Notes under the pieces: model-generated
What the model saw: only the letters and a program-made list of their open reading frames with translations
Told to the model about the DNA's origin: nothing
Database searches by the model: none
Program-made: the position numbers and the translations under genes
Shown: positions 36,054 through 43,896 of the stretch, piece after piece
How the letters are laid out: each line of letters opens with the position of its first letter
Position numbering within the stretch: position 1 is the stretch's first letter
Source of the DNA: Betaproteobacteria bacterium
Lineage (GTDB): Bacteria; Pseudomonadota; Gammaproteobacteria; Burkholderiales; Burkholderiaceae_F
Direction: 5' to 3'
Assembly: GCA_016861185.1 (NCBI GenBank)
Contig: BOKW01000008.1
Location: 1 to 64,000, forward strand
Length of the DNA: 64,000 bases

Positions 36054-37961
36054 TCAGTCTGCCCGCGCCTGCACCTTGCCCCGACCTTCGTGCCGCGACT
36101 GCTCGACGGGCGACTTCGGCCGCGGCCCGCCTTCGACCGGTCCGCGCTCCTTCGGCTGCGGTCGGACCTGCTCGCGCGGCGGTTCTGCACGTGGCGGTGC
36201 GACACGCGGCTGTTCGACCCGCGGCGCATCGACGCGCGGCTGCGAACGACCGCCCGGCGCGGGAACGTGGGCCGGCGGCGGGACCCCTTCGGGAACGGGC
36301 ACGAGGCGCTTCGGCGGTTGCCGCGGTTCGGTCTCGACGCCGCGTGGGCCAGGACCGAACGGCGCGGGTTGTGCGGGGCCGGCGATCGGCGGCTGCGCCG
36401 GCGCGGTAACCGGGGGCTGCACGCGCTTCGGCGGCAACTGGTGGGGCGGTTGCGGCGCAGGCACTGCGCGAACGCGGTCGCCGTCCGGGCGTCGCTCGAC
36501 GGCAGGCGGCGCGATCTCGCGCGGCTGCGGTCGGACGTGCTGCTCGTCGCCGCGGCGGTCCGGTTTCGGTCCGCCTGCGTCGCGCGGGCCGGGCGCGGGC
36601 GCGGCGATCGCGCTGCCGACGAGGCGCTTCTTGCTTATGTCGCCCGACACGACGACGGGCGGCGTCGTGCGCGTCGGAATCTTGACCCAGTCGTTCGGCG
36701 CGGGGCGCGCGACGTTGTGCACGGGCATGCGGCGCAGCAGCGCATCGCCCAGCGTCCAGGTCGAGTGCCCCGGTTGCTGATGGACGTAGCGTGGCGGCGG
36801 GTTGATGACCGTGATGTGGTTGATGTTCGTGATGTGCTGCACATTCAGATAATTGATGTGGCGGCGCGAGCAGCGGTAGTAGGGGATGTAGACCTCGCGC
36901 GGACCGAGCGGGAACCAGCCGATCGGGCTGCCGATCGTGACGCCCACGCTTACGCCCGGCGTTCCGTACCAGACGACCAGCGCCGGCGCGTACACCGGAC
37001 GCGGCACGATGACGCCAGGCACCCAGCCCCACACGCCGCCGACGATCACCCAGCGGCCGTAGTGGAACGGTGCGAAGCCCCACGGCGCCTCGTCGATCCA
37101 GGTCCAGCCCCACGGTGCGATCCAGGCCCAGCGGCCGTAGCGATACGGCGCCCACCCGACCGGCACGCCGGACGGGAACCACACCGGGCCGTAGCTCTCG
37201 ACGGTGCGCCACTGGCCGTACTCGTCGAGGCTTTCGATACCGGTCGTCTCCTCGGAAACGTAATGCCGGCTGCGCAGCGCGTCGTCGCGCCGGTCGCGCG
37301 CGGCGACCCAGTCGTCGAACGAGTCGGGCGCGGGTGCGACGAGCTGGAACGACACCATCGGATACGAGCTCACCTCGCCGCGCTGGCCGCTCTGCACGAC
37401 GAAGGTGTTGCGGCCGGCGCTGATGCGCGCGTAGCCGACGTGCGCGGTGACCGCCGTGATGGCGGCGGCGCGGTCGACGTCGATGCGATAGCGGCCCACG
37501 TCTTCGAGCGCGATGCGTTCGCGCGGCGTCAGCAGGTCGATTTCGCGCAGCAGTTCTCGGTTGCGCACGCGCAGCGCGGCGGTCCCGCGCTGGACAACGA
37601 TCTGGATCGCTTCGTCGTCGATGCGGTTGAAGTCGACGTCGGTTTCGTCGTCGAGGCGGACTGCGAGGGAGCCGATACGCACTTCGGCGCGGCCCAACCG
37701 GCCGGTGCTCAGCCGGTGCTGCGAAGTGATCGGCCAGTTCAGCGTGGCGGCTTCGGCGTCGCCGTCGCGCAGGTCGGTCAGCGTGACGGGCCCGGACAGC
37801 AGCGCGATGCGGCCGACGCGCGCCGGCGGATCGACGTAATCCTCGCCGGGATCCGTGCGCGCGCTCGACGCCGTGACCACGCAGCCGGTCGCCAGGACGA
37901 GCGCCGCGAGCTGCAGCAGTCCGGTGCGGAGCAATCGATACCGACGTTGGGCGATCAGCAT
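36054..37961 (-). CDS. DUF6600-type Trp-rich lipoprotein with FecR-like domain
   Basis: 635 residues. N-terminus LVLATGCVVTASSA has a plausible lipobox at Cys27. Next is a FecR-like beta domain (about 45-240; GRIALLSGPVTLTDL, RLGRAEVRIGSLAVRLD) and then a Trp/Pro/Gly-rich region (about 270-400) of YGRW/WAPYRYGRWAWIAPWGW motifs typical of DUF6600. The C-terminal 200 residues are low-complexity Pro/Arg/Gln. Such proteins are thought to be envelope-associated; function is unknown. The ATG at 37961 was preferred over one 13 codons upstream because the signal sequence then lies at the N-terminus. Confidence 0.75.
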   Translation of the reverse strand: MLIAQRRYRLLRTGLLQLAALVLATGCVVTASSARTDPGEDYVDPPARVGRIALLSGPVTLTDLRDGDAEAATLNWPITSQHRLSTGRLGRAEVRIGSLAVRLDDETDVDFNRIDDEAIQIVVQRGTAALRVRNRELLREIDLLTPRERIALEDVGRYRIDVDRAAAITAVTAHVGYARISAGRNTFVVQSGQRGEVSSYPMVSFQLVAPAPDSFDDWVAARDRRDDALRSRHYVSEETTGIESLDEYGQWRTVESYGPVWFPSGVPVGWAPYRYGRWAWIAPWGWTWIDEAPWGFAPFHYGRWVIVGGVWGWVPGVIVPRPVYAPALVVWYGTPGVSVGVTIGSPIGWFPLGPREVYIPYYRCSRRHINYLNVQHITNINHITVINPPPRYVHQQPGHSTWTLGDALLRRMPVHNVARPAPNDWVKIPTRTTPPVVVSGDISKKRLVGSAIAAPAPGPRDAGGPKPDRRGDEQHVRPQPREIAPPAVERRPDGDRVRAVPAPQPPHQLPPKRVQPPVTAPAQPPIAGPAQPAPFGPGPRGVETEPRQPPKRLVPVPEGVPPPAHVPAPGGRSQPRVDAPRVEQPRVAPPRAEPPREQVRPQPKERGPVEGGPRPKSPVEQSRHEGRGKVQARAD

Positions 37962-38121
37962 GGCGGACCTCGAAGGCTGTTGGCGTCTTGTAGCACGCAT
38001 CCGTGCGCGGGCTCTTCTGCTGCGTCAACGGTCGGCCGCAGCGGCGGGTGGACGGATGAAACAACTGGTTGCAGTTGGCAAAGGCGGCTTTTCGCTGCGC
38101 GGTAGCGATGCACCGCGCGGC

Positions 38122-38127
38122 TAGAAT
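38122..38127 (+). promoter_or_regulatory. Candidate -10 of the 38151-41750 operon
   Basis: TAGAAT followed by CGCCGC, 24 bases before the GTG start of the propeller gene. GAGGGG near 38139-38144 is its ribosome binding site. No good -35 was found. The same twelve bases recur at 42927. Confidence 0.4.
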
Positions 38128-38150
38128 CGCCGCAAAAAGAGGGGGCTGTC

Positions 38151-39152
38151 GTGCGTCTGCTTGCTGAAAGAATGGCCGCTGCCGGCTGGCGGCGCGCCGC
38201 AATGGTTGCGCTGCTCGCCGGGCCGCTGGCAGGCTGGGCCAACGTCGTCGTCGTGCTGAATTCGGGCGAGGCTTCCGTCAGTCTGATCGATCCAGCGACG
38301 CGCACGGAGATCCGGCGCTTGGACGTGGGCAAGGAGCCGCATCACCTGATGCGAACGCCGGACGGCCGCGCCCTGATCGTCGCTAACGCGATGAGCAACG
38401 ATCTGCACTTCCTCGATCCGGTGACGGGCGAAGTGCAGCGGCGCATGCGCAACGTGCCCGACCCGTATCAGCTCGGCTACTCGCCCGACCGGAGGTGGTT
38501 CGTGACGGCGGCGCTACGGCTGGACCGCGTCGACGTCTACGCCGTCGAGGGCGAGGGCGCGCAGGTCAACTTCCGGCCGATGCGTCAGATCGCGCTGCCG
38601 AAGGCGCCGAGCCATCTGATCTTCTCCGCCGACAGCCAGTTCGTGTTCGTCACGCTGCAGGAGAGCCACGAGATCGCCGCGATCCGCCTGACCGACCAGA
38701 CCGTCGCGTGGAAGCTCAAGGTCGGCGATCTGCCGGCGGGCATCTGGATGACGCCCGACGACCGGCATCTGCTCGTCGGCGTGATGGGCAAGGACTACGT
38801 GGAGGTGATCGACTGGCGCGCGCAGAAGAGCGTCAAACGCATCGCCACCGGCAAGGGGGCGCACAATTTCCGTCCGCTCGGCGACGGACGCCACGTGTTC
38901 GTCAGCAATCGCGTCGAGGACACGGTGAGCCTGATCGATCAGTTCACGCTCGAGAAGAAGTTCGACATCGCCGTGCCGAACGGCCCCGATTGCATGGAAG
39001 TCAGCGCCGACGGCAAGCTGCTGTGGGTAACCCAGCGCTGGGCCAAACGTGTCGCCGTCGTCGACATTGGCGCGCGCAAGGTCGTGCAAACCATCCCCGT
39101 GGGCAAGTCGCCGCACGGGATCTTCTTCGCGAACTCCGCCGCCTGGAAATGA
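38151..39152 (+). CDS. Exported YVTN/WD40-like beta-propeller protein
   Basis: 333 residues from a GTG. After a signal sequence (AMVALLAGPLAGWA) come repeated blades of the YVTN-type: VVVVLNSGEASVSLIDPATR, HHLMRTPDGRALIVANAMSN, HLIFSADSQFVFVTLQESHE, GIWMTPDDRHLLVGVMGKDY, VFVSNRVEDTVSLIDQ. Such propellers often accompany periplasmic redox or polysaccharide systems. It overlaps the next gene (ATGA), so it is translationally coupled with the deacetylase-like protein. Its ligand is unknown. Confidence 0.82.
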   Translation: MRLLAERMAAAGWRRAAMVALLAGPLAGWANVVVVLNSGEASVSLIDPATRTEIRRLDVGKEPHHLMRTPDGRALIVANAMSNDLHFLDPVTGEVQRRMRNVPDPYQLGYSPDRRWFVTAALRLDRVDVYAVEGEGAQVNFRPMRQIALPKAPSHLIFSADSQFVFVTLQESHEIAAIRLTDQTVAWKLKVGDLPAGIWMTPDDRHLLVGVMGKDYVEVIDWRAQKSVKRIATGKGAHNFRPLGDGRHVFVSNRVEDTVSLIDQFTLEKKFDIAVPNGPDCMEVSADGKLLWVTQRWAKRVAVVDIGARKVVQTIPVGKSPHGIFFANSAAWK

Positions 39153-39976
39153 CGATGCGATCGTCGGATCGCGGCTTGCGCCCGGCGGCATTGCTCACCG
39201 GCGCGTTCCTGGCTGCGGCGCCCGTGCTGGCCTCCGAATGCCGGGGCGTCGTCTATCTGACGCTCGACACCGGCAACATGCGCCACGCCGAGGAGATCGC
39301 GCAGATCCTGCGCAAGCACGACGTGCGGGCGACCTTCTTTCTCGCCAACGAACGCACGTCGCGTGGGGACCATGCGCTCGACGCGGCCTGGGGCGCGTAC
39401 TGGAAGGCGCGCGCCGACGAGGGACACGCCTTCGGCAGCCATACCTGGCGGCACGGTCGCTTCGTTGCGGATGCGGTGGGCGGAGGCGTGCGCTATCGGC
39501 CGCAGTTCGGCGAGTCGGCGGGGCGCGTGGTCCCGCTGTCGCCTGCGCAGGTTTGCGAAGAACTCGACCGGGTGAATCAAACCTTCGCCGGGATGACCGG
39601 ACGGCGTCTCGACGCGTTGTGGCGCGCACCCGGCGGGGCGACGACGCCCAACGCGCTGGCCGCCGGACGCGCCTGCGGCTATTCGCACGTGCGCTGGGCC
39701 GACGCCGGTTTTCTCGGCGACGAGCTGTCTTCCGAGACCCATCCGAACGACAGGCTGCTCGCGCGCGCGCTCGAACGCGTGCGCGACGGCGACGTGCTGA
39801 TGGCGCACCTGGGCATCTGGTCTCGGCGCGATCCGTTCGCGCCGATGCTCGACCCGTTGATCGCCGGGCTCAAGCAGCGCGGGCTGTGCTTCCGCACGCT
39901 GCGCGAACATCCGCAGTACGGTGCCGGCGCGACCCCTGAGCAGTTGGCGGTTGCGCGCACGGCGGCGACGAGGTAG
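39149..39976 (+). CDS. Exported polysaccharide-deacetylase-like protein with altered metal site
   Basis: 275 residues, signal peptide to about residue 29. NodB-homology (CE4) fold: motif 1 reads TLDTGN where TFDDGP is expected, so the catalytic Asp40 remains but the metal-ligand Asp is Thr41. Motif 2 SHTWRH (His98, His102) and motif 3 RAPGGAT are intact. Family members remove N- or O-acetyl groups from cell-wall or exopolysaccharide; the missing ligand suggests altered metal use or loss of activity. Overlaps the propeller gene by 4 bases and is followed after 4 bases by a fatty acid hydroxylase gene. Confidence 0.82.
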   Translation: MTMRSSDRGLRPAALLTGAFLAAAPVLASECRGVVYLTLDTGNMRHAEEIAQILRKHDVRATFFLANERTSRGDHALDAAWGAYWKARADEGHAFGSHTWRHGRFVADAVGGGVRYRPQFGESAGRVVPLSPAQVCEELDRVNQTFAGMTGRRLDALWRAPGGATTPNALAAGRACGYSHVRWADAGFLGDELSSETHPNDRLLARALERVRDGDVLMAHLGIWSRRDPFAPMLDPLIAGLKQRGLCFRTLREHPQYGAGATPEQLAVARTAATR

Positions 39977-39980
39977 CCGC

Positions 39981-40937
39981 ATGGACAGCCTGCGGCAACT
40001 GTTCGACGCCGTGCACACGCAGCTCTTCGAAGGCATCGTGCAGCCGCTGCTGTACGCGGCGGGCGGCATGCGCTACGTCGAGGACGCGTACACCGCGACC
40101 GAGTGGTTCCTGCTCGGCGCGCTGCAGGTGGTACTGCTGTACGCGGTGCTGCGGCCGCTCGAGGCCCTGTATCCCGCCGAGCGCTGGAGCGATCGACGCG
40201 GCGTCGGCGTCGACGTGATCTATACACTGCTGCACCGGCTCGGCGCGTTCGCGCTGCTGATGTTCTTCGTGATGACGCCGCTGGTCGATCGCGTCACCCA
40301 GGCGCTGCGTGGCATCGGCTACACGCCGTTCGAGCTCGATGCGCTGTGGCCTGGCGTCACCGACGTGCCGCTCGTGAGCTTCGCGCTGTATCTGGTCGCG
40401 CTCGACTTCGCCGATTACTGGCTGCACCGCGCGCAACACCGTTTCCGCTGGTGGTGGGCGCTGCACGCGCTGCATCACTCGCAGCAGAAGATGTCGTTCT
40501 GGACCGACAGCCGCAACCACCTGCTCGACAGCTTCATCGTCGACGGCGCCAAGGCGGTCGTCGCGCTGGCGATCGGCGTCGGCCCGGCGCAGTTCGTGGG
40601 TCTGGTCATCGCCACGCGCGTGCTGCAGAGCTTGCAGCACGCCAACGTCGCGTGGACTCTGGGACTGCTGCGGCGCCTGCTCGTGAGTCCGGTGTTCCAT
40701 CGGCGCCATCACGCGATCGGCATCGGCCACGAGGGGCGGCGCTACGGGTGCAACTTCGCGGTGCTGTTTCCGCTCTGGGATCAGTTGTTCGGCACCGCCG
40801 ACTACCGCAGCACGATCGAACCAACCGGCGTGCGCGACCAGCTTGCGCCGCCGGCGGGCGGCGGACGCGACTACGGGCGCGGTTTCTGGGCGCAGCAGTG
40901 GCTGGGCTTGAAGCGTCTGCTCAACGCGTCGGCGTGA
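39981..40937 (+). CDS. Sterol desaturase / fatty acid hydroxylase family protein
   Basis: 318-residue integral-membrane di-iron oxygenase. Hydrophobic helices at about 40-60, 85-110 and 130-150 precede the three histidine clusters HRAQH, HALHH and HRRHH. Members hydroxylate or desaturate lipids; the substrate is not evident. It starts 4 bases after the deacetylase-like gene and is followed 9 bases later by the CinA-like gene, forming a four-gene operon with the propeller. Confidence 0.9.
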   Translation: MDSLRQLFDAVHTQLFEGIVQPLLYAAGGMRYVEDAYTATEWFLLGALQVVLLYAVLRPLEALYPAERWSDRRGVGVDVIYTLLHRLGAFALLMFFVMTPLVDRVTQALRGIGYTPFELDALWPGVTDVPLVSFALYLVALDFADYWLHRAQHRFRWWWALHALHHSQQKMSFWTDSRNHLLDSFIVDGAKAVVALAIGVGPAQFVGLVIATRVLQSLQHANVAWTLGLLRRLLVSPVFHRRHHAIGIGHEGRRYGCNFAVLFPLWDQLFGTADYRSTIEPTGVRDQLAPPAGGGRDYGRGFWAQQWLGLKRLLNASA

Positions 40938-40946
40938 GGTGAACGC

Positions 40947-41750
40947 GTGGTCCCGCGGTTCGGGCTGTATGTCATCGGCGACGAGATCCTGTCGGGCAAA
41001 CGCGCGGACAAACACCTCGCCAAGGTCATCGAGCTATTGAACGTACGCGGATTGCGGCTCGCCTGGGCGCACTACCTGCCGGACGAACGCGCGACGATCG
41101 CCGCCGCGCTGCGCCGCTCTTTCGCGAGCGACGACGTCGTGTTCAGCTGCGGGGGCATCGGCGCGACGCCGGACGACCACACGCGGCAGGCGGCTGCGGA
41201 GGCGCTTGGCGTCGCGATCGAGCTGCATCCCGATGCGGCAGCCCTGATCGCGCAGCGCTGCGCCGAGATGGCCGCCGAGGGACGCGGCAGCGCCGATATG
41301 AGCACGCCGGAGAACCGGCAACGGCTGAAGATGGGTGAGTTCCCGCGCGGCGCGCGCATCGTGGCCAACCCGTTCAATCGAATCCCCGGATTCGCCGTGG
41401 CGCGTCACTACTTCATGCCGGGCTTTCCGGTGATGGCCTGGCCCATGATCGAGTCGGTTCTCGATAGCGAGCACCGCGAGTATTTCAATCGAACCCCGCG
41501 CGCCGAACGCGCAATGCTCGTCTTCGAAACGCCGGAATCGGCGATCGCTCCGCTGATGGAGGAAGTCGAAGCACGGTTCCCCGAGGTCAGGGCGTTCAGC
41601 CTGCCGTCGGTGGGCGACGGCCGCGACGGCAGACCGGCACGCCGCCACATCGAGCTTGGCGTCAGGGGTCCGCCGGCGTCGATCGATGCTGCGTTCGAAA
41701 TGCTGCGGATCGGCGTGCAGCGGCTCGGTGTGCCATTCGAACTGGAGTAG
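40947..41750 (+). CDS. CinA-like MoaB/Mog-domain protein
   Basis: 267 residues from a GTG preceded by GAGGTGA. The MoCF-biosynthesis (MoaB/Mog) fold shows GLYVIGDEILSGKRADKH at the N-terminus and SCGGIGATPDDHTRQAAAEAL. This is the N-terminal part of CinA/competence-damage proteins without the C-terminal nicotinamide-nucleotide amidase domain, as is common for stand-alone members. It is often annotated as a molybdopterin-binding protein, without proof. Last gene of the operon starting at 38151. Confidence 0.88.
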   Translation: MVPRFGLYVIGDEILSGKRADKHLAKVIELLNVRGLRLAWAHYLPDERATIAAALRRSFASDDVVFSCGGIGATPDDHTRQAAAEALGVAIELHPDAAALIAQRCAEMAAEGRGSADMSTPENRQRLKMGEFPRGARIVANPFNRIPGFAVARHYFMPGFPVMAWPMIESVLDSEHREYFNRTPRAERAMLVFETPESAIAPLMEEVEARFPEVRAFSLPSVGDGRDGRPARRHIELGVRGPPASIDAAFEMLRIGVQRLGVPFELE

Positions 41751-41763
41751 CGCGCGCACCCCC

Positions 41764-41791
41764 AAAAAAAAGCCCGGTCGGGGGACCGGGC
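41764..41791 (-). terminator. Rho-independent terminator, minus strand
   Basis: GCCCGGTC (41772-41779) pairs with GACCGGGC (41784-41791) around a four-G loop; on the minus strand it is followed by eight T (41764-41771). It faces the phasin transcript and ends it about 290 bases after the phasin stop. On the plus strand there is no T run. Confidence 0.85.
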
Positions 41792-42017
41792 TCGAAAAGC
41801 ACCACCAAAGGAGGAGACAGAAGGGGTTTGGACTTGGGGTCCAAACAAGTGGTGCCAAGGAGACAACCGTTACAGGATGCGAATCAACTTACCTTGTTCG
41901 TTCGTCCGTTTCGACTGAATCTTCGACGATTCCGCCGCGGCAGATCTGACCAAAAACAAAACTTTCTCGCGTTCTTCGGCCCCTCGTGTTGCTCGGGGCT
42001 TCGCTCTTAGCCCTGAA

Positions 42018-42041
42018 GATGGGGCGCATGCGCGCCCCATC
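42018..42041. repeat. Perfect hairpin just downstream of phasin
   Basis: GATGGGGCGC and its complement GCGCCCCATC flank an ATGC loop, 34 bases past the phasin stop codon. No T run follows on either strand, so it is more likely an mRNA-stabilising 3' stem than a terminator. Confidence 0.6.
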
Positions 42042-42074
42042 AAGCGGCTAGAGCGTTTGCACTAGCGCCGGACC

Positions 42075-42644
42075 TCAGGCGGCCTTGCGGCCCTTGACCT
42101 TGACGGCGTCGTTCGCAGCAGCAGCGGCTTTCATCGTCGCCGAGGTGGCTGCCGTGACGTTCGACTCGACCATCTCGACGGCCTGCTTGGCAGCCTTGCT
42201 GAACGTGTCGTACGCGGTGTTGGCCGCAGCCAGCGCGCTCTTGAACATCGACACTGCGGGTTCCGAACCGGCCGGCGCGTTCTTCGCCGCGAACTCGATC
42301 AGCTCCGACACCTTCTTGTTGCTGTCGGCGATCTGCGTCTCGACGATCTTCGACACTTCCGCGCCGGCGCCGCTAGCGATGCCATACACGGTGCGGTTGT
42401 AGCTGACGAGTTTCTCGACGGTCGGCTGCGCCAGTCCGCCGGTCAGCGCGAGCAGTTCCTGCACGTCCTTGACGCTCATCAGCGCCTGGGCCCTCTCGGC
42501 AGCCTCTTCCATCACGGCCTTGGTCGCGGCGAGGTTGAGGTCGACGAGTTTTTCGGTCGCGTCGAACACGGCGTGCGACAGCGCATACAGCGCGTCCATC
42601 TGACCCTTTTGCAGTTCGGCGAATTGAGCGGGCGTTGCGATCAT
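42075..42644 (-). CDS. Phasin (PHA granule-associated protein)
   Basis: 189 residues: a phasin_2-type protein that coats polyhydroxyalkanoate granules. The N-terminus TPAQFAELQKGQMDALYALSHAVFD (shown interrupted) QK.. is typical; the rest is Ala-rich amphipathic helix (LVDLNLAATKAVMEEAAERA, SNKKVSELIEFAAKNAP) with a basic KVKGRKAA tail. The ATG is preceded by GAGGAG. An in-frame start 40 codons upstream lies across the promoter and is rejected. Its own strong promoter and operator lie upstream. No PHA synthase is in the window. Confidence 0.93.
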   Translation of the reverse strand: MIATPAQFAELQKGQMDALYALSHAVFDATEKLVDLNLAATKAVMEEAAERAQALMSVKDVQELLALTGGLAQPTVEKLVSYNRTVYGIASGAGAEVSKIVETQIADSNKKVSELIEFAAKNAPAGSEPAVSMFKSALAAANTAYDTFSKAAKQAVEMVESNVTAATSATMKAAAAANDAVKVKGRKAA

Positions 42645-42716
42645 GACTTTCTCCTCTGGTCCTAGTGGCTCCGATTCCCGGGAGGGTCCCGGGTCCCTGA
42701 CTCGTTTGCGCCGCGA

Positions 42717-42731
42717 TTGTGCGACGCACAA
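42717..42731. promoter_or_regulatory. Palindromic operator at the phasin start site
   Basis: TTGTGCGACGCACAA is a perfect palindrome around a central A (arms TTGTGCG and CGCACAA). It begins six bases after the phasin -10, so it would cover the transcription start, the right place for a repressor. PhaR-type phasin repressors bind TGC/GCA dyads, so PhaR is the obvious candidate; that link is inference. Confidence 0.6.
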
Positions 42732-42736
42732 AGCGA

Positions 42737-42764
42737 ATTCTAAGGATCGACGAATCGATGTCAA
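42737..42764 (-). promoter_or_regulatory. Strong sigma-70 promoter of phasin gene
   Basis: On the minus strand: a perfect -35 TTGACA (42759-42764), a 16-base spacer and -10 TAGAAT (42737-42742). The spacer holds a small dyad ATCGA/TCGAT. This is the best promoter match in the window, in keeping with the abundance of phasins. Confidence 0.75.
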
Positions 42765-42960
42765 GCGATTTTTTTGCGATGCACTAGTTCGCTCATGGTC
42801 ATTGGCTCATGTTCGATTGATGTTTATGAATCAATGCTTTGCTTGGACTTTCTATGTCGGTAAGAGGGGTGTGATGGATCGAAATTGGCGCGACGCCGCA
42901 TCCACGTGAGGAGAATGGCGAGCGCTTAGAATCGCCGCTCTAACTGCGGGGCATCATCAG

Positions 42961-43896
42961 TTGAAGGCCTTCTACAGCGACCGCTACGTGCTGCCCCTCC
43001 CGGCGGGGCACCGCTTTCCGATGGCGAAGTACGAGCGACTGCGTGCGCGCGTAGGCGCAGAACTGCCGTCTGTGCGCCTGATCGAGCCCGCCGCCGCGAC
43101 CGACGATCAGCTTGCGCGCGCGCACGACCGCGAATACGTCCGCCGCGTCGCGTGCGGCGAGCTCTCGGCCGCCGAGCAGCGCGCGATCGGATTTCCGTGG
43201 TCGGCGCCGATGGTCGAGCGCTCGCGACGCTCGGCCGGTGCCACGATCGCCGCCGCGCGCACCGCACTGGCGGAGGGCGTGGCCGTCAATCTTGCCGGCG
43301 GAACCCATCATGCGCAGTGCGAACGCGGGCAGGGTTACTGCGTGTTCAACGACGCCGCGGTTGCGGCCAGGACGATGCAAGCCGAGGCGGGACGCGCCCT
43401 GCACGTTGCGATCGTCGATCTCGACGTGCATCAAGGCAACGGCACGGCCGCGATCCTCGCCGGCGACCCGACGACATTCACGCTGTCGCTGCACGGCGAG
43501 AAGAACTTCCCGTTCCGCAAGGCGCGGAGCGATCTCGACCGCGACCTGCCCGACGGCACCGGCGATGCCGAGTACCTGCGCATACTCGACGAGGCGCTCG
43601 ACGAGATGCTCGCGCACTTCCATCCTGCGTTGATCGTCTATCTCGCGGGCGCCGACGCGCACGAGAACGACCGTCTCGGTCGACTGGCGCTCACGACCGC
43701 GGGCATGGCGTCGCGCGACGCGCGCGTGTTCGACCTCGCGTTCCGTCTGGGCGTGCCGATCGTCGTCGCGATGGCGGGTGGCTACGGCCGCGACATCGAC
43801 GTGACGGTCGATGTGCACTTCAACACGGTGCGCGCTGCGTACCGGCACTGGGAGCGGTGTTCGGCGCGCGCGACCACGGAGCCGGCGCTTGTCTGA
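42961..43896 (+). CDS. Histone deacetylase-family (AcuC-like) enzyme
   Basis: 311 residues from a TTG. Arginase/deacetylase fold with the HDAC active site: tandem His in AGGTHHAQCERGQGYCVFND, zinc ligands Asp and His in DLDVHQGNG and Asp in LAGADAHENDRLG, and the AGGYGRD loop near the C-terminus. Bacterial members act on acetylated small molecules, polyamines or acetyl-lysine; the substrate cannot be told. TTG is the only start consistent with the N-terminal FYSDRYVLPLPAGHRFPM pattern. Overlaps the DMT transporter start by 8 bases. Confidence 0.9.
   Translation: MKAFYSDRYVLPLPAGHRFPMAKYERLRARVGAELPSVRLIEPAAATDDQLARAHDREYVRRVACGELSAAEQRAIGFPWSAPMVERSRRSAGATIAAARTALAEGVAVNLAGGTHHAQCERGQGYCVFNDAAVAARTMQAEAGRALHVAIVDLDVHQGNGTAAILAGDPTTFTLSLHGEKNFPFRKARSDLDRDLPDGTGDAEYLRILDEALDEMLAHFHPALIVYLAGADAHENDRLGRLALTTAGMASRDARVFDLAFRLGVPIVVAMAGGYGRDIDVTVDVHFNTVRAAYRHWERCSARATTEPALV

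Larger units (their letters stand above)
41751..42074 (-). ncRNA. Structured 3' region of phasin transcript, possible small RNA
   Basis: 324 bases between convergent genes with no credible ORF. Read on the minus strand it holds, in order: a ten-base-pair hairpin (42018-42041), an AT-richer stretch, a two-level stem (outer arms 41799-41805 and 41849-41855; inner hairpin arms TTTGGAC at 41827-41833 and GTCCAAA at 41839-41845) and a terminator with eight U at 41764-41791. The single-stranded part between outer and inner stems, complementary to 41807-41820, contains CUCCUCCUUU, an anti-Shine-Dalgarno sequence. It may be just a phasin 3'UTR or a separately processed sRNA. Confidence 0.4.
42645..42960. 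other. Intergenic region with phasin promoter, AT-rich patch and HDAC-gene promoter
   Basis: 316 bases between divergent genes. The left third carries the phasin 5'UTR, operator and promoter. About 42765-42870 is markedly AT-richer than anything nearby and has no credible ORF (only a 22-codon frame from 42795). The right end has TAGAAT at 42927-42932, a candidate -10 for the HDAC-like gene. Confidence 0.5.

Noticed and set aside
41828..42010. 60-codon plus-strand frame behind AAAGGAGGAG
   Set aside because: The apparent ribosome binding site is the complement of the anti-Shine-Dalgarno tract in a structured minus-strand RNA; the peptide has no recognisable features and the start would be TTG.
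42643..42909. 88-codon frame across the phasin promoter
   Set aside because: It spans a strong divergent promoter and operator, and its composition is not protein-like.
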